Source: Isoperla grammatica (lineage: Eukaryota > Arthropoda > Insecta > Plecoptera > Perlodidae). Taken from it: DNA of 64,000 bases. Numbering within the stretch: position 1 is the first letter of the stretch; every line of letters begins with the position of its first letter. The stretch spans positions 41,192,635-41,256,634 of the forward strand of contig OX246746.1 in assembly GCA_945910005.1 (NCBI GenBank), read 5' to 3'. Both the position numbers and the translations under genes were made by a program. Shown here piece after piece: positions 13,036 through 24,409 of the stretch. The notes under the pieces are model-generated. The model did not search any database, was not told the origin of the DNA, and was given only the letters and a program-made list of their open reading frames with translations.

Positions 13036-15183
13036 TCTGTCCACGCAAGTAACGGAACATGTCAGGTGTGCATGGTGACAGTTGGTACGGACACTCAGAG
13101 ACACATGCAGGCTTAGGTCTAGAGACCTGATAGAAACAAATCTTGTGTCCTTAATTATTTCCTAGTATTAGTTTAATATTTCCACGTAAAACAAATCCGA
13201 AGATCATCTAAAACATGTATTTCGGTTTTACAAATCACATTATCAAACTTGAATCGATTTTAGAAACATTTTGAGGTAATGCATGTTTATTGTTTATTGT
13301 ATTTATAATATGCTATTCAGTTATACAGCTGGATACGATCAACACTGTCGGATAAAACACAGGAGTAAGAGGGTTCGACTAACCTCAGTCAAGTCGTAGT
13401 CGAGTCCCCATCCTACTGATAGAGCAATAATATCCCAATACTCTAACCTTCTATGTAATGGAGAAATAAATCTCCTAATATCGTGAGATCGCTGAATGGG
13501 ACTTGATTCGTATTACTCCTAAAGTATGCACGAAACAAGTTTCCATTATTGTATGAGTATTGGTTTTAATTAATGATTAATTCCTTTATTAATACGCCCA
13601 AAAAACAAAAATATTTTTCAAGTGTTTCGAACAACCACGAAAGAATGATGTTACTACAGTTCCAGTTTGTTATGCATAGTAACACAAAACATAATTATCG
13701 TGCGATTTACACTTTGAAGTATTATGCCAGTAAAATGTATTCTTCGAAATGGTTGGTTCACATTATGAACAACAGCTACATTGTTGACTTGTCACCTCGT
13801 CCCGTCCGCCCACCCTCGCAGGGAGATCTGAGTCTCGCCCCGTCCCGGTTATCTCTCGAGCAGAGGGGAACGAGACAGCGATGCGGATGAAGAGGGATGT
13901 ACAATAATGCAAGACGAGCAGACAGTGACGTTGATTTATGGCAGTCAAAGGGAAAGACAGAAAGAGAGGGCGCACTTTATTCCTACTGAGTAATCCCACA
14001 GTGAAACTGAACCTTAGGTGCAGAACTTGCGGAGCCGACATTTCAATCATATTCACGAACAATTATGTTTGAAATAATTGCTGTTTTGTAACTTTCAATT
14101 AGGTATGTTTTCTACCTTGAAGATTCAATTCAAGTGTTTTGTTATTTTAGTGCAATAATAAATAATGTATATTATTCTTATTTCTTTTGAATTAAGCGCG
14201 GTATCCCGAAAAGTCAGGTAGCACCACTTAGAGATAATTTTGATGATGATTTTTAATATTTTAATTGTTTTTTTTTGTTATATTATATTAAAAACACTTT
14301 CCATATTTTATGTACTGTCTTTCAGCCAGCAGTATTTTGAAAGCGCACCAAATGCAGTCCAGAAACCCGAATTTCTAAATTTTGCCTGCAGCGCGTAAAT
14401 AGGGGGTTCTGCCCCCCATACCCTCTGTACTTGGTCCCTTTTTACATGCAAGTATCTTGCCGCCAGTGCGAGTGCTTATGACTTGATGCGTGTACGTTTT
14501 CCGGATAACTTTCGATTCAAGTGTTGCTATAGATACGCTTATAAGGCAACATGTATCAAATAACGTTATTGATTAGCCCGGGTCGTTAATGAAAAGCAAA
14601 GGAAAAACCGAGTCGCGAGCTTTAAGTTTGGGAAACGCTGTAGTAGTGTAAAACGCTTTAGTAGTGTACGAGTCCTCGCATAAAACCATGGTCGCGTGTC
14701 AGAATTCAGCTGCAGATTTCGCTCGTAAGAGGAAAATGACGTCACGATAAATGCGCTGACAGATACAATATTGGACGAGACCAATTTGTTGAGGTACGCC
14801 AAGTAATGAATGCAGTAGTGGAGCTGTATTAAATACAATTCCATCAAATCTTACCCGAGTACTAACCAGCACTAACGTCAAAAATAGTCATACAGTTATA
14901 TTATTTCAAAAGTGAATGGCTAACTTGGTATCGAGTTGGCCATTTCTAATTTAAAGGTAAAGAGCTTGTTAACATTGGGAGCACTAACGTCCAAAGAGCA
15001 GTAACTCCCAAAGAGCACTAACGTGGCACTAACAAACCACTTAGGTAAAACGGGATGGAGAACTTGACAGACGCCTGTTCCTAAAATCTACAAAAATCTA
15101 AGATGTGCTACTCTCTGTCTACACTAACCAAACTAATGTTAGGTAGGTCATGAAGCGAAGCCAACAGTAAACAAAATAAACCG

Positions 15184-15184
<1 letters not shown>

Positions 15185-15220
<36 letters not shown>
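15185..15220. repeat. (TA)n microsatellite
   Basis: An uninterrupted TA dinucleotide run of about 36 bp within AT-rich unique sequence. Confidence 0.95.
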
Positions 15221-15225
<5 letters not shown>

Positions 15226-16218
15226 ATAATGGGTCTACAACAACACCATCATAAAACCACTGATTGTCTCTTTATCAACCTTGATATCAACATATCTGGA
15301 ATTCCAACGAATTTCAATGTGACCATGATATGCGGTCGTCTGGATAATCAAATTCTTTTTAAACTCAAGTCAGACTCATACGTTTAAAAAGATTGATATA
15401 CAGCTTATCGTGAACCTGGCAAAATCTACTACCTACTAAGGTAACTCAACTTAATTTTAAAACCTATTTAGAAGAGTAAAGAACCTAGAATGTCTTCTTG
15501 AAAGATACCTTTTCTGGCAATAAGAGTATTTGTCTTGAGTTACTCACCCACCGCAAAACCCTCTAATTAATAAATATATTGTCCAATGCCTTTCCTTGCA
15601 TATGTTTCACCTAATGGTGAACGAAGCAGTTTGTTCATCAACCAAATGTTGCAGATTTCACAGACTCAGCATGAAGTGAATATACAGTACCTTTTTTAAG
15701 AAACAATCATCATTATTTGAAACGAGTTAAAAGAGATATTTTTTGTGTTATTACTAGTACGTTTTTTGTGTGCATTTTTGTCGCACATAGGTGCGACAGC
15801 TTGAATGATTTTTTGGCGAGCATCCGTAGACGATCGAATTTGGTCGGTTCTAACAAGCGAAGAAAATTCATTAAACAAACACCTTCAAAAATTAGTTCGC
15901 TATATTGCTAGAGATTACACTAGTGTATACCAAATATGATTTTAAATTCTAAACGTATACAAGTATAAAAAAATGTTTGTCTTTTCAAAATGTTTGAAAT
16001 AAACAGCTATTTGGGTCAAGTCTACATTGCTGGAGAAACGTCTAAAATATATGATTTTAATGTTGTTGAATCTCAATGAGTGATCCTGTGAAATTGATTT
16101 CGACGTTGGCCAAACTGAATTGGGATAATCTAAATAGCCTACAAATAATCAATTCATATTTGGATTTAATTAAAATAAATGTTTTACACCACAATATATA
16201 AAATCCATCCACGTAACT

Positions 16219-17639
16219 TGTGTGTGTGTTCTGCAGTGAGCGATCAGCCCGCTCTACTGCTGCTCGGACCGGAAGTGAGTGTGTTCTGCAGTGCGCGATC
16301 AGCCCGCTCTACTGCTGCTCGGACCGGAAGTGTGTTCTGCAGTGAGCGATCAGCCCGCTCTACTGCTGCTCGGACCGGAAGTGTGTTCTGCAGTGAGCGA
16401 TCAGCCCGCTCTACTGCTGCTCGGACCGGAAGTGTGTTCTGCAGTGAGCGATCAGCCCGCTCTACTGCTGCTCGGACCGGAAGTGAGTGTGTTCTGCAGT
16501 GAGCGATCAGCCCGCTCTACTGCTGCTCGGACCGGAAGTGTGTTCTGCAGTGAGCGATCAGCCCGCTCTACTGCTGCTCGGACCGGAAGTGTGTTCTGCA
16601 GTGCGCGATCAGCCCGCTCTACTGCTGCTCGGACCGGAAGTGAGTGTGTTCTGCAGTGCGCGATCAGCCCGCTCTACTGCTGCTCGGACCGGAAGTGTGT
16701 TCTGCAGTGAGCGATCAGCCCGCTCTACTGCTGCTCGGACCGGAAGTGTGTTCTGCAGTGCGCGATCAGCCCGCTCTACTGCTGCTCGGACCGGAAGTGA
16801 GTGTGTTCTGCAGTGCGCGATCAGCCCGCTCTACTGCTGCTCGGACCGGAAGTGAGTGTGTTCTGCAGTGCGCGATCAGCCCGCTCTACTGCTGCTCGGA
16901 CCGGAAGTGTGTTCTGCAGTGCGCGATCAGCCCGCTCTACTGCTGCTCGGACCGGAAGTGAGTGTGTTCTGCAGTGCGCGATCAGCCCGCTCTACTGCTG
17001 CTCGGACCGGAAGTGTGTTCTGCAGTGCGCGATCAGCCCGCTCTACTGCTGCTCGGACCGGAAGTGAGTGTGTTCTGCAGTGAGCGATCAGCCCGCTCTA
17101 CTGCTGCTCGGACCGGAAGTGAGTGTGTTCTGCAGTGCGCGATCAGCCCGCTCTACTGCTGCTCGGACCGGAAGTGAGTGTGTTCTGCAGTGCGCGATCA
17201 GCCCGCTCTACTGCTGCTCGGACCGGAAGTGAGTGTGTTCTGCAGTGCGCGATCAGCCCGCTCTACTGCTGCTCGGACCGGAAGTGAGTGTGTTCTGCAG
17301 TGAGCGATCAGCCCGCTCTACTGCTGCTCGGACCGGAAGTGAGTGTGTTCTGCAGTGCGCGATCAGCCCGCTCTACTGCTGCTCGGACCGGAAGTGAGTG
17401 TGTTCTGCAGTGCGCGATCAGCCCGCTCTACTGCTGCTCGGACCGGAAGTGTGTTCTGCAGTGCGCGATCAGCCCGCTCTACTGCTGCTCGGACCGGAAG
17501 TGAGTGTGTTCTGCAGTGAGCGATCAGCCCGCTCTACTGCTGCTCGGACCGGAAGTGTGTTCTGCAGTGCGCGATCAGCCCGCTCTACTGCTGCTCGGAC
17601 CGGAAGTGTGTTCTGCAGTGCGCGATCAGCCCGCTCTAC
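16219..17639. repeat. 51/55-bp minisatellite, 27 units, each full unit carrying an ETS-type motif
   Basis: The unit starts at GTGTTCTGCAGTG, continues through CGATCAGCCCGCTC and TACTGCTGCTCGG, and ends ACCGGAAGTG. Units are 51 bp, or 55 bp where the junction reads GTGAGTGTG in place of GTGTG. A second marker is GTGAGCG versus GTGCGCG. Reading A or C for this marker and L or S for the long or short junction that follows, the order is AL, CS, AS, AS, AL, AS, AS, CL, CS, AS, CL, CL, CS, CL, CS, CL, AL, CL, CL, CL, AL, CL, CS, CL, AS, CS, C. The last unit diverges after CTCTACT. The open frames through the array come from the 51-bp (17-codon) units and shift at every 55-bp unit, which argues against coding. 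Confidence 0.97.
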
Positions 17640-18063
17640 TCCAGCTCGTCTGCTCGCCTGGCTGCTGGTTTTGTTGGATTTATTATCGTAGGAGAAGCGA
17701 CAGACACAAATACGAGAACCCACTTTACTCTCTCCTCCTTATCTTTCCTCCCCTCCCCCCCCCCCCCCTCGCACATCACTCGCTCTCTCCGCTCATCGCG
17801 TTCTGTTCAACGACGAACTTTCTTGTACACACGAACATTACGACTAGTTTTATGTAGACTTTTATAACATCTCATTTTCTAGATCCATCACTAAAGGAGA
17901 TACATAATTCTTAGTGAGTTTCTTCATGATGCAGGATTTTATAAATACCAAATCATTAAATATACGAAACACGAACCATCAAACAAATAAAGTATTCGAA
18001 TACCAAACACAAATTATGAGGTGACGAAACTATTCATAATGATTAATGAAGCCATCGCTTGCC
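17640..18063. other. pyrimidine-rich flank of the 51-bp array
   Basis: The sequence leaves the array through CAGCTCGTCTGCTCG, passes a TCTCTCCTCC pyrimidine tract and a run of 14 C (17755-17768), then becomes AT-rich. There is no gene. The pyrimidine tract beside an array of ETS-type motifs is compatible with a promoter region, but no transcript or coding start supports that. Confidence 0.4.
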
Positions 18064-18240
18064 ATGTGCGATGGCTCGGCCCAGGCTCTCAAGTGTAGGC
18101 TCCTACCCTATCTGGGTGGGTTCGAATCCCGCATAAGCCACGGATTCTTTGTTATTGTCATCCATCCTCATCTATCACCCCACATCTTTTCGAATAGCAT
18201 GATTGCAATAATAGAGACGTGAAGCAATAACACCATCATA
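18064..18240 (+). mobile_element. tRNA-derived SINE, family B copy
   Basis: An A-box-like GATGGCTCGGCCCAGG is followed about 60 bp later by a strong B box, GGGTTCGAATCCCG, the spacing of an RNA polymerase III type 2 promoter derived from a tRNA. The 3' body (CCATCCTCATCTATCACCC, then TAGCATGATTGCAATAATAG) matches the body of the copy at 45124, which establishes it as a dispersed family. The head is not a foldable intact tRNA. A second B-box-like segment, GGCTCGATTCCCAG, lies just after it near 18251. Confidence 0.7.
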
Positions 18241-18483
18241 GGAGGACCCAGGCTCGATTCCCAGACGGACTAATTTTCCAACATAGTTTTCGCTCCATTA
18301 TCAAAATTGTAATTATTAACGTATATTTTTCATTTTTTAACGAGCAAGCTTGTATTTATTTTAAATCAAGTTCTTGATATCAATTATTATTGCGAGTGAG
18401 TGAAGGGGGTACAAGGATTTACCACCAAATGGATCATCCCCCACATAGAATATCCCCCACATGGAACAAGTCCCATATTTTGC

Positions 18484-18689
18484 AGTCCCGAAGATAGCCG
18501 AGCGGTGCTGCGTTGCCAAATGATTAATATTATATTGATTTTGATAGTATTATGTAGTTATTAGTAGTTAGTAGTTAGTAGTAGTTAGTATGATTGTAGT
18601 TATACACCTGAAATTTAAACATACCGCGCTTTGCACAAAACTAACCCGTTACATTCGGCAACGCAAACCACTCGGCTATCTTCGGGACT
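18484..18689. mobile_element. inverted pair of tRNA-like A-box arms (hairpin element)
   Basis: The left arm 18484-18517 and right arm 18657-18689 are inverted copies. Both read AGTCCCGAAGATAGCCGAG in their own orientation and end CGTTGCC, with small differences between. A 139-bp AT-rich spacer separates them. TAGCCGAGYGGT resembles a tRNA A box, so each arm could be the head of a SINE; equally this could be a MITE. Outside the arms, GGAACAAGTCCC also recurs in inverted orientation near 18462 and 18693. No target duplication was resolved. Confidence 0.6.
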
Positions 18690-20544
18690 TGTTCCTTGTG
18701 GGCAGAGCCGCGGTCCCAGTTGGAGGTAGGCGCAAGACAGAGCACAGAGCACAGCAGTAATCACCAGGACTATATGAAACCCATGGTGGTAATATTGCGG
18801 AGATGTTAAACTTATGTGAGGGGGGGGGGGGAGGATGCGGGAGCTGTTCAAAAATAACTCACTTTCTAGATGTGTTTACATAATTTATGGATAATATTGT
18901 GAATGAGTTGTTTAAAAAGGTCTGGTGGGACGGATGGGGGTGGGGGTGGGGGGGGGGGATAATACACCTAATGTTCACTATATAGAAAATAAAAAACGAA
19001 AAGTACCTACAATTCGGACTACGAAATCCGGAAGGGCAATTTTCTTTTAACATTTCGTAGACAGGAACTCCCCCACATAAAGATACAGCCTGTTATTGTT
19101 TAACAGCGTTTGTTTGTAAACCATTTAGGAGATTCTCCCATAAGAATTACAAACAATGTTTGTCGCATAATTGTCTTTTCAATCTTCTTCCCATATACCG
19201 TTACCATCGTCCATGCCATTATCAAATTATTATTAATTACCCAGTTATTATTTTGGGCTATAAAAGCTAAAAATATGCAATCCTTATTAGTATTATTATA
19301 AAATTCTATTAAAAAATTATAATAATTAGTTGTAGATTACTACTCAAACTGTCTTCATTATAGTTCAGTTTATTGCCTACTTTTAGCATTGGCACTTGGC
19401 TTAGGATTGACTAAAGTACCTCTTGATTTTGTTTTTGACATAAGAAAAACATACGACCTCAATTGGTCCTAGTGTTGGTTCTATGAATATCATATTAGGC
19501 CAATATGTGTATATAATATAAGTGAATGGAACTGATGACTAAAATAAAGACGGCCATTATTTTGTGATACCCTCTTGATCCACAGCATTATAATGCATCC
19601 TGCGGCCGAGTAGCGAACACGTGCTTGGTTCATCCCTCATGGTGTCAGCTCCCCCAGCCTGAGAACTTCTTCCAGACCCTACCTTGAGTTAATGTGAAGC
19701 GAAAGAGATGAATACCCGACAGGTTTTGTTGAGAGAATCTCGGTTTTTGGAGTCGAACTCAGTTTCGACAGGAAAATATGGTTATCTGAGGCTCAGTTCG
19801 AATACATATATACAGATATACCTCAAGAGAAGTGAAGAGTAACTCCTCGCGATTAATACATTTCTATTGACAAATACATCCGTCGTAGAAGATCGGGTAG
19901 CGGCGATAGTTCTTGAACAATAGTAAATAACCTCTGCGGCTCTAAAACGTAAATAAAGTTGTATAGTTTGCAGGAGTAGAACATTAACAGGGTTAAATGT
20001 TGGTAGTAATATCTTGAGAGCGCTACACGATATTGAAAACGTGAAAATTATCATAACATAGTTTCTTCAGAACTAAACACTGAATAAAAAACTTTCAGAT
20101 ATTTTGATCATTACTGTTAAGCAAAGGATGTTATCACTAATATACATGAATTACAATAAATTACTTGATTTCCAAGAACGATAAAGATATTTGATACTTT
20201 TGAATCCAGATTTCACTTCTTACAAAACCATATCATGTTAATTGATCACATTTTGAATATGTGTTAGTTGTCGAGTAATTACTAAAACACCTTAGTTTCA
20301 CGCGGTTTTTATATTAAGACTATCCTTCATCATTGCTATTTTAACATTGACTGAAACCGTCAGTCAGTTTTGGGTTGGGACTAACACATAGTTACGATCG
20401 TCATAGTAACCTGTACGTATCGATCTAATAAATTGCCTCTACCCCCTCCCCCTCACCGCTCCTTCTTAAAATCAATTCCTGAGTCTGGTCCTAGATAAGA
20501 GTATACGCATACGGATTATACTGTTCCTTTCTACGTATTTGATT
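18690..20544. other. unique AT-rich DNA with poly-G runs
   Basis: Contains G runs at about 18820-18831 and 18940-18958 and several short open frames without coding character. At 19597-19640 a GGCCGAGTAGCG segment faintly resembles a tRNA A box, too degraded to call. Nothing else is recognisable. Confidence 0.5.
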
Positions 20545-21112
20545 TAGTGGCAGTTTTATAGGTACTCAAACGCTTATGCTTATGACGAGCATAGATTAGT
20601 ATACGTGTAGTATGTTAGTGGCAGTTTTATAGGTACTCAAACGCTTATGCTTATGACGAGCATAGATTAGTATACGTGTAGTATGTTAGTGGCAGTTTTA
20701 TAGGTACTCAAACGCTTATGCTTATGACGAGCATAGATGAGTATACGTGTAGTATGTTAGTGGCAGTTTTATACGTACTCAAACGCTTATGCTTATGACG
20801 AGCATAGATGAGTATACGTGTAGTATGTTAGTGGCAGTTTTATAGGTACTCAAACGCTTATGCTTATGACGAGCATAGATGAGTATACGTGTAGTATGTT
20901 AGTGGCAGTTTTATAGGTACTCAAACGCTTATGCTTATGACGAGCATAGATGAGTATACGTGTAGTATGTTAGTAGCAGTTTTATAGGTACTCAAACACT
21001 TATGCTTATGACGAGCACAGATGAGTATACGTGTAGTATGTTAGTGGCAGTTTTATAGGTACTCAAACACTTATGCTTATGACGAGCACAGATGAGTATA
21101 CGTGTAGTATGT
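20545..21112. repeat. 71-bp tandem repeat, 8 units
   Basis: Units begin at 20545, 20616, 20687, 20758, 20829, 20900, 20971 and 21042. Each runs from TAGTGGCAGTTTTATAGG through CGCTTATGCTTATGACG to GTATACGTGTAGTATG. The units carry a few shared substitutions: GATTAG in the first two against GATGAG later, and AAACACT with GAGCACAG in the last two. This indicates growth by duplication of neighbouring units. Confidence 0.96.
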
Positions 21113-22294
21113 GTTGGTTGTTCGCCTAGTTACTCTGTATTTATTTTTCACAGTTTTCAGTGGTTTAAAATTGTTGCAAGAAGACCAAACTAGGAAGCAC
21201 CGTGGAGAAAGATGTGATCATTTTTATTAATGTTAAAATGATTCAATAAACAAAGTTTGCATTTTAATTTAAAATTACTGCATTTAATTTATGATTCACT
21301 AAGATAGTATTAATATTGAATTAAAGGAATATTTAAAATTATTTTAATTGCGAAATAGGTTATTCTTTCTTGTTACAATTTAGAAGTACTGGGAAGTAAT
21401 CATAATCTTAAGAAACTGTTTTCTGCATAGTGTATAAAGACTCACAGACGAACTGAACGGATTGTTTAAGTTCATTATAAGTTATAATGTATTTCGGTTT
21501 TATACGGGACATGATTAATTTAACTTTATTTTATATATTCATTTTGAAAAGAGAAAATTTTTCGATTTTCGTACTTTTGTGAGAGAGGGTGAGTAACTCT
21601 GAACGCCCCCCCCCCCCCCCCCCCCCCCCCCACTCCACACACACTTTATTACGCGGCTTGCATGGCTGTCGCACGTATTTGGCCACAAGTTATTTCTAAA
21701 ACTGTATCGGAATAAGTGTTCTCTAGCGGTTATAGTCTAATCCCAATCGCAAGTATTGATACCAATCAGTATAGCAATAGACTACCAAAATAACATATTT
21801 GAAAATCATTGCATTTGTAAATGATGTTCTTTCGAATCCCACCAGGTTGTGTATGAGACGGATTTTAGCCTTCATGGTTAGCGTCTGAGATATAAGGAAG
21901 AGCCAACGATGGGGGGGTGGGGGGGGGGGGGGGGGGGGATTTTGGCGAATCTCCGTCGAGTATTGATTTAGTGAGGGTGAAGTAAAGACGAAAAGCTCGA
22001 GCTTCGGAAGGATGAGGAAGGACGAGGATGGGGGGATGGGGGGAGGGGGGGGGGGGGAACAATGTGGTTAGGGGAGACAAAGGTTGAAGAACAGACAAGC
22101 GCTCAAAAAATACAAGCTCGGTAAAATGGTTTCGTAAAATCTCTCAGTGCCTCGTAATGTTTAAATTAAAAATGGTCTTGTGGTTTATTTTTTTAAAGAC
22201 TTTAATTCCATCGGATATACAGGAGGCGTGTTCAATGTTCATCACAAAGCCCGTTACGTTATGAGTAAGCAACTATGAGTTACCTTTCTAACTG
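21113..22294. other. unique DNA with long poly-C and poly-G tracts
   Basis: A run of 26 C lies at 21606-21631. Interrupted G tracts lie at 21911-21938 and about 22030-22057. A minus-strand open frame at 21865-22098 is rich in Pro because of these G runs and is not a credible protein. No gene is seen. Confidence 0.55.
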
Positions 22295-22750
22295 TACATT
22301 TGGAATTTTCATAGATGCAACATAATAGCATTAATAGCGAGTTATATTTGATGCCACGTATGTCTAAAAATAGAATTTTGTCGACAATTTAAAATGTTTT
22401 ATTGTGGTTTGCATCCGGTTTTTGTACGATTTATCAATGCAGTATACAGATCTAACTGGTATCTACATTATGCATCTCTGTGTACCCGGATAGGTTCAAT
22501 GGTTTTTGAAATAGCGAATTTTCAGTAGAGAACTGTTTCATGAAAACCCTTAAAACCATTAAACCATTAAAAAACCATAAACCATTAAACCTTAAAACCA
22601 TTTAAACCCTTTCCGGTTGTATTTCGACTGTCAGTTGACATCAACATTCACCCAGTGAGCTTTTGTTTTAAATTTTAGAAATACGTAAAAGAAACCACAA
22701 TTTTTAAAATGTTTTTTTATAATTTTTTTATTTTCCACAAGCACGCTCAT
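22295..22750 (+). repeat. dispersed repeat, copy 1
   Basis: This segment aligns by eye with 24925-25405. Shared landmarks in the same order are TTTGGAATTT, GTCGACAAT, ATCTACATTAT, CCCGGATA with GTTCAA, TTTTCAGTAGAG, CTGTTTCATGAAAAC, CCATTAAAAAACC, CGGTTGTATTTCGACT, ACATCAACATTCACCCAGTGA and AAGCACG. The homology stops at AAGCACG near 22747, where the LINE end begins. The family is unidentified. There is no coding potential. Confidence 0.8.
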
Positions 22751-23031
22751 CTGTAAACGCGGAGCGTTTTCCTAGTAATACCGAAGAGTGGTCAGCTGCG
22801 AAAGAGAAGCTCCACCTGAAGGACAAGCACGTGCGTGTCATGCAGAAGGCTGCAATCCTCGGCACGACTTATATTGTGCGGAAGGTCCTCAGCCTATGAG
22901 CTACATTGTCACCACCATCTTTCGGCCGCCACGCTAGGGTGCACTCTCGCATCGTCTTGGCTCAAGAGGAGCCCGATGGTGCAAATGAGAGAAGGGAAGG
23001 AAGGAAAATAATAATAATAATAATAATAATA

Positions 23032-23032
<1 letters not shown>
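22751..23032 (+). mobile_element. 5'-truncated non-LTR retrotransposon end with (AAT)n tail
   Basis: A short coding remnant (22756-22899) is followed by a GC-richer 3' UTR of about 100 bp and then an (AAT)n tail from about 23007 to 23032. The layout of ORF2 carboxy end, short UTR and trinucleotide tail is typical of several non-LTR retrotransposon clades. It sits at the point where dispersed repeat copy 1 departs from copy 2, so it looks like an insertion into that repeat. The clade assignment is uncertain. Confidence 0.65.
22756..22899 (+). pseudogene. carboxy-terminal fragment of a non-LTR retrotransposon ORF2
   Basis: An open stretch of 47 codons ends at TGA 22897-22899. Its last residues read RVMQKAAILGTTYIVRKVLSL with the stop directly after. 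From memory, many reverse-transcriptase polyproteins of invertebrate non-LTR elements end with a helix of the type 'LQK-A-LGTA-ILRKVL-', and this fragment fits that pattern. Upstream residues include EEWSAAKEKLHLKDKHV. The reverse transcriptase and endonuclease domains are absent, and no start codon belongs to it. It is a dead 5'-truncated copy. The identity rests on the end motif only and a protein search would decide. Confidence 0.55.

Positions 23033-23069
<37 letters not shown>
23033..23069. repeat. (ATT)n microsatellite abutting an (AAT)n tail
   Basis: Directly after the LINE (AAT)n tail the phase and strand sense switch to (ATT)n. In dispersed repeat copy 2 the homologous position is also followed by (ATT)n, so this run probably belongs to the host repeat and the AAT run to the LINE. 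Confidence 0.85.
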
Positions 23070-23070
23070 G

Positions 23071-23262
23071 GCAATAATAATAATTTATAGTAGCGATACC
23101 TGTTTTTGCCCTGCTTTAGGTGACTAACTATGTTAGGGTGTATGGGGTAATGAATGTCCGGGGGCTGTTAGTAAGACTCAATCGCAGCATTCGCCAACTT
23201 CGGGGATGAACCTTCAGTCAGGGTTGTTGGTGGCGGAAATCGAACTGGTGACCACTCCCCCA
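23071..23262 (-). mobile_element. tRNA-derived SINE, family A copy (reverse)
   Basis: Read on the minus strand it matches the copy at 56158. Shared landmarks include GTCACCAGTTCGATTTCCGCC (B box region), CTGACTGAAGGTT, GCGAATGCTG, GACTGAGTC-like and CCCGGACATTC. A short (AAT)4 on the plus side at about 23072-23085 is its tail. The A-box end is replaced by a C-rich run (near 23258), so the 5' head is truncated or degraded. Confidence 0.7.
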
Positions 23263-24405
23263 CCCCCTCAAATGAGATATATACTATATAACTTTGGTAT
23301 ATTAATAATTATTATATTTCCATAGAACTGGATGCTGTAGAATGCACACAAGCTTATCTAGTTTGAAAATCTCAGTTGACTATCTGATAGTTAATAATAG
23401 TATGGCAAGAATAACGTAGGAAATCAGCATTCGCCTTCTGACTGAGGAAAACCTCCCAAACCCTTGAGGCAGCATAGCTGGTGAGGGGGTGACGGACGAA
23501 GTAGAGTCTGATGGTCTGATGGTCTTATTGTCTGATTTTCTGGCGTAGAGAATCGTATAGTAACACTTGGCAAACTGGGATACAGACTATGGAGAAAGTG
23601 TTCGCTCAATGTGTGGTTGGGGTGCACCAGGGCGATGAAGAGCATTTGGCGTTTGAGGGGGGGTTTCAGAGAGATTGAGAGGCACAGTTTCAGTAAAGAG
23701 TCCCTCAGGGAATTGGAAATCGGCAATGGGGCTTCTGAGGTAAGCTGCGAATAGTCTTGTAGACTATATGAAGATATACTAAGCTCTCTACTCAGTTTTA
23801 TACACTTCTACTTCGCGGTTTTACTCAGACATTTGCAGCCGACCCCCCCCCCCCCCCCCCCCCCCCCCTGTTTGAAATGACGGTGTGGTTCATGAAAATA
23901 GGAAAATAAGCTTAATTTGAGTAGAGGAAACAAGTCCAGATATGGCCTACATATGCTCAGCAGCACAAGGTGAACCAAGCTGTGAATGCCTGAGTCCAAG
24001 GAGACATTTGCCACCCAAATTAAACGCTCTTTATAATCAGATGATAAATGATTTATGGAGAGAAACAACCCATGAAGAGGAGTTGAAGTGGTAAAAACTT
24101 ATATTCGACGTAGGCCTACGTTGTAGATAAAAGTGTTTAAAAAATCAGCAATTTGTTTATGAATATTAATTAATTAATCTAAGTCAGCAGTCAAGTTAAT
24201 TGCTAAGAAGTTGTTACCTTCATTTCAGAATAAGTTAAACTTAGTTCCGTGAATACACATGACGTGAGAATAACTGAACTAATAAAATATTTAATGTTTT
24301 AATTAGTATAAAGCAAAACCCTCAATTAATCAAAGGTTTGTAAGTGGCTGTATGACTCGTATTTAATCGTATACATTTAATGTATTTTAAAACTCATTTT
24401 CGGAG
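23263..24405. other. unique DNA with a 26-base poly-C tract
   Basis: A run of 26 C lies at 23843-23868. Between about 23410 and 24070 the minus strand has two longish open frames (23424-23726 and 23808-24068) with Leu-, Ser- and Pro-rich composition and no recognisable domain. They might be the remains of a mobile element or nothing at all. The rest is AT-rich. Confidence 0.45.
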
Positions 24406-24409
24406 TAGA

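Larger units (their letters stand above)
12720..16218. other. AT-rich unique DNA without a recognisable gene
   Basis: About 3.5 kb of mostly AT-rich, non-repetitive sequence. A locally GC-richer patch lies at about 13785-13900, open on both strands but without a recognisable protein. A (TA)n run lies at 15185-15220. Short frames at 13573, 13763, 14566, 15696 and 15717 overlap each other on opposite strands and have no coding character. I cannot assign any function. Confidence 0.55.

Noticed and set aside
13763..14062. 99-codon minus-strand frame in a GC-richer patch
   Set aside because: The opposite strand is equally open over part of it, composition is not coding-like, and no family is recognised.
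16179..17857. Repeat protein of 17-residue units in the 51-bp array
   Set aside because: Each 55-bp unit changes the frame, and 55-bp units are frequent, so no continuous repeat protein results.
23424..24068. Pair of Leu/Ser/Pro-rich minus-strand frames as a gene
   Set aside because: There is no recognisable domain, the upstream frame runs into a poly-C tract giving poly-Gly, and the frames are not consistent with each other.
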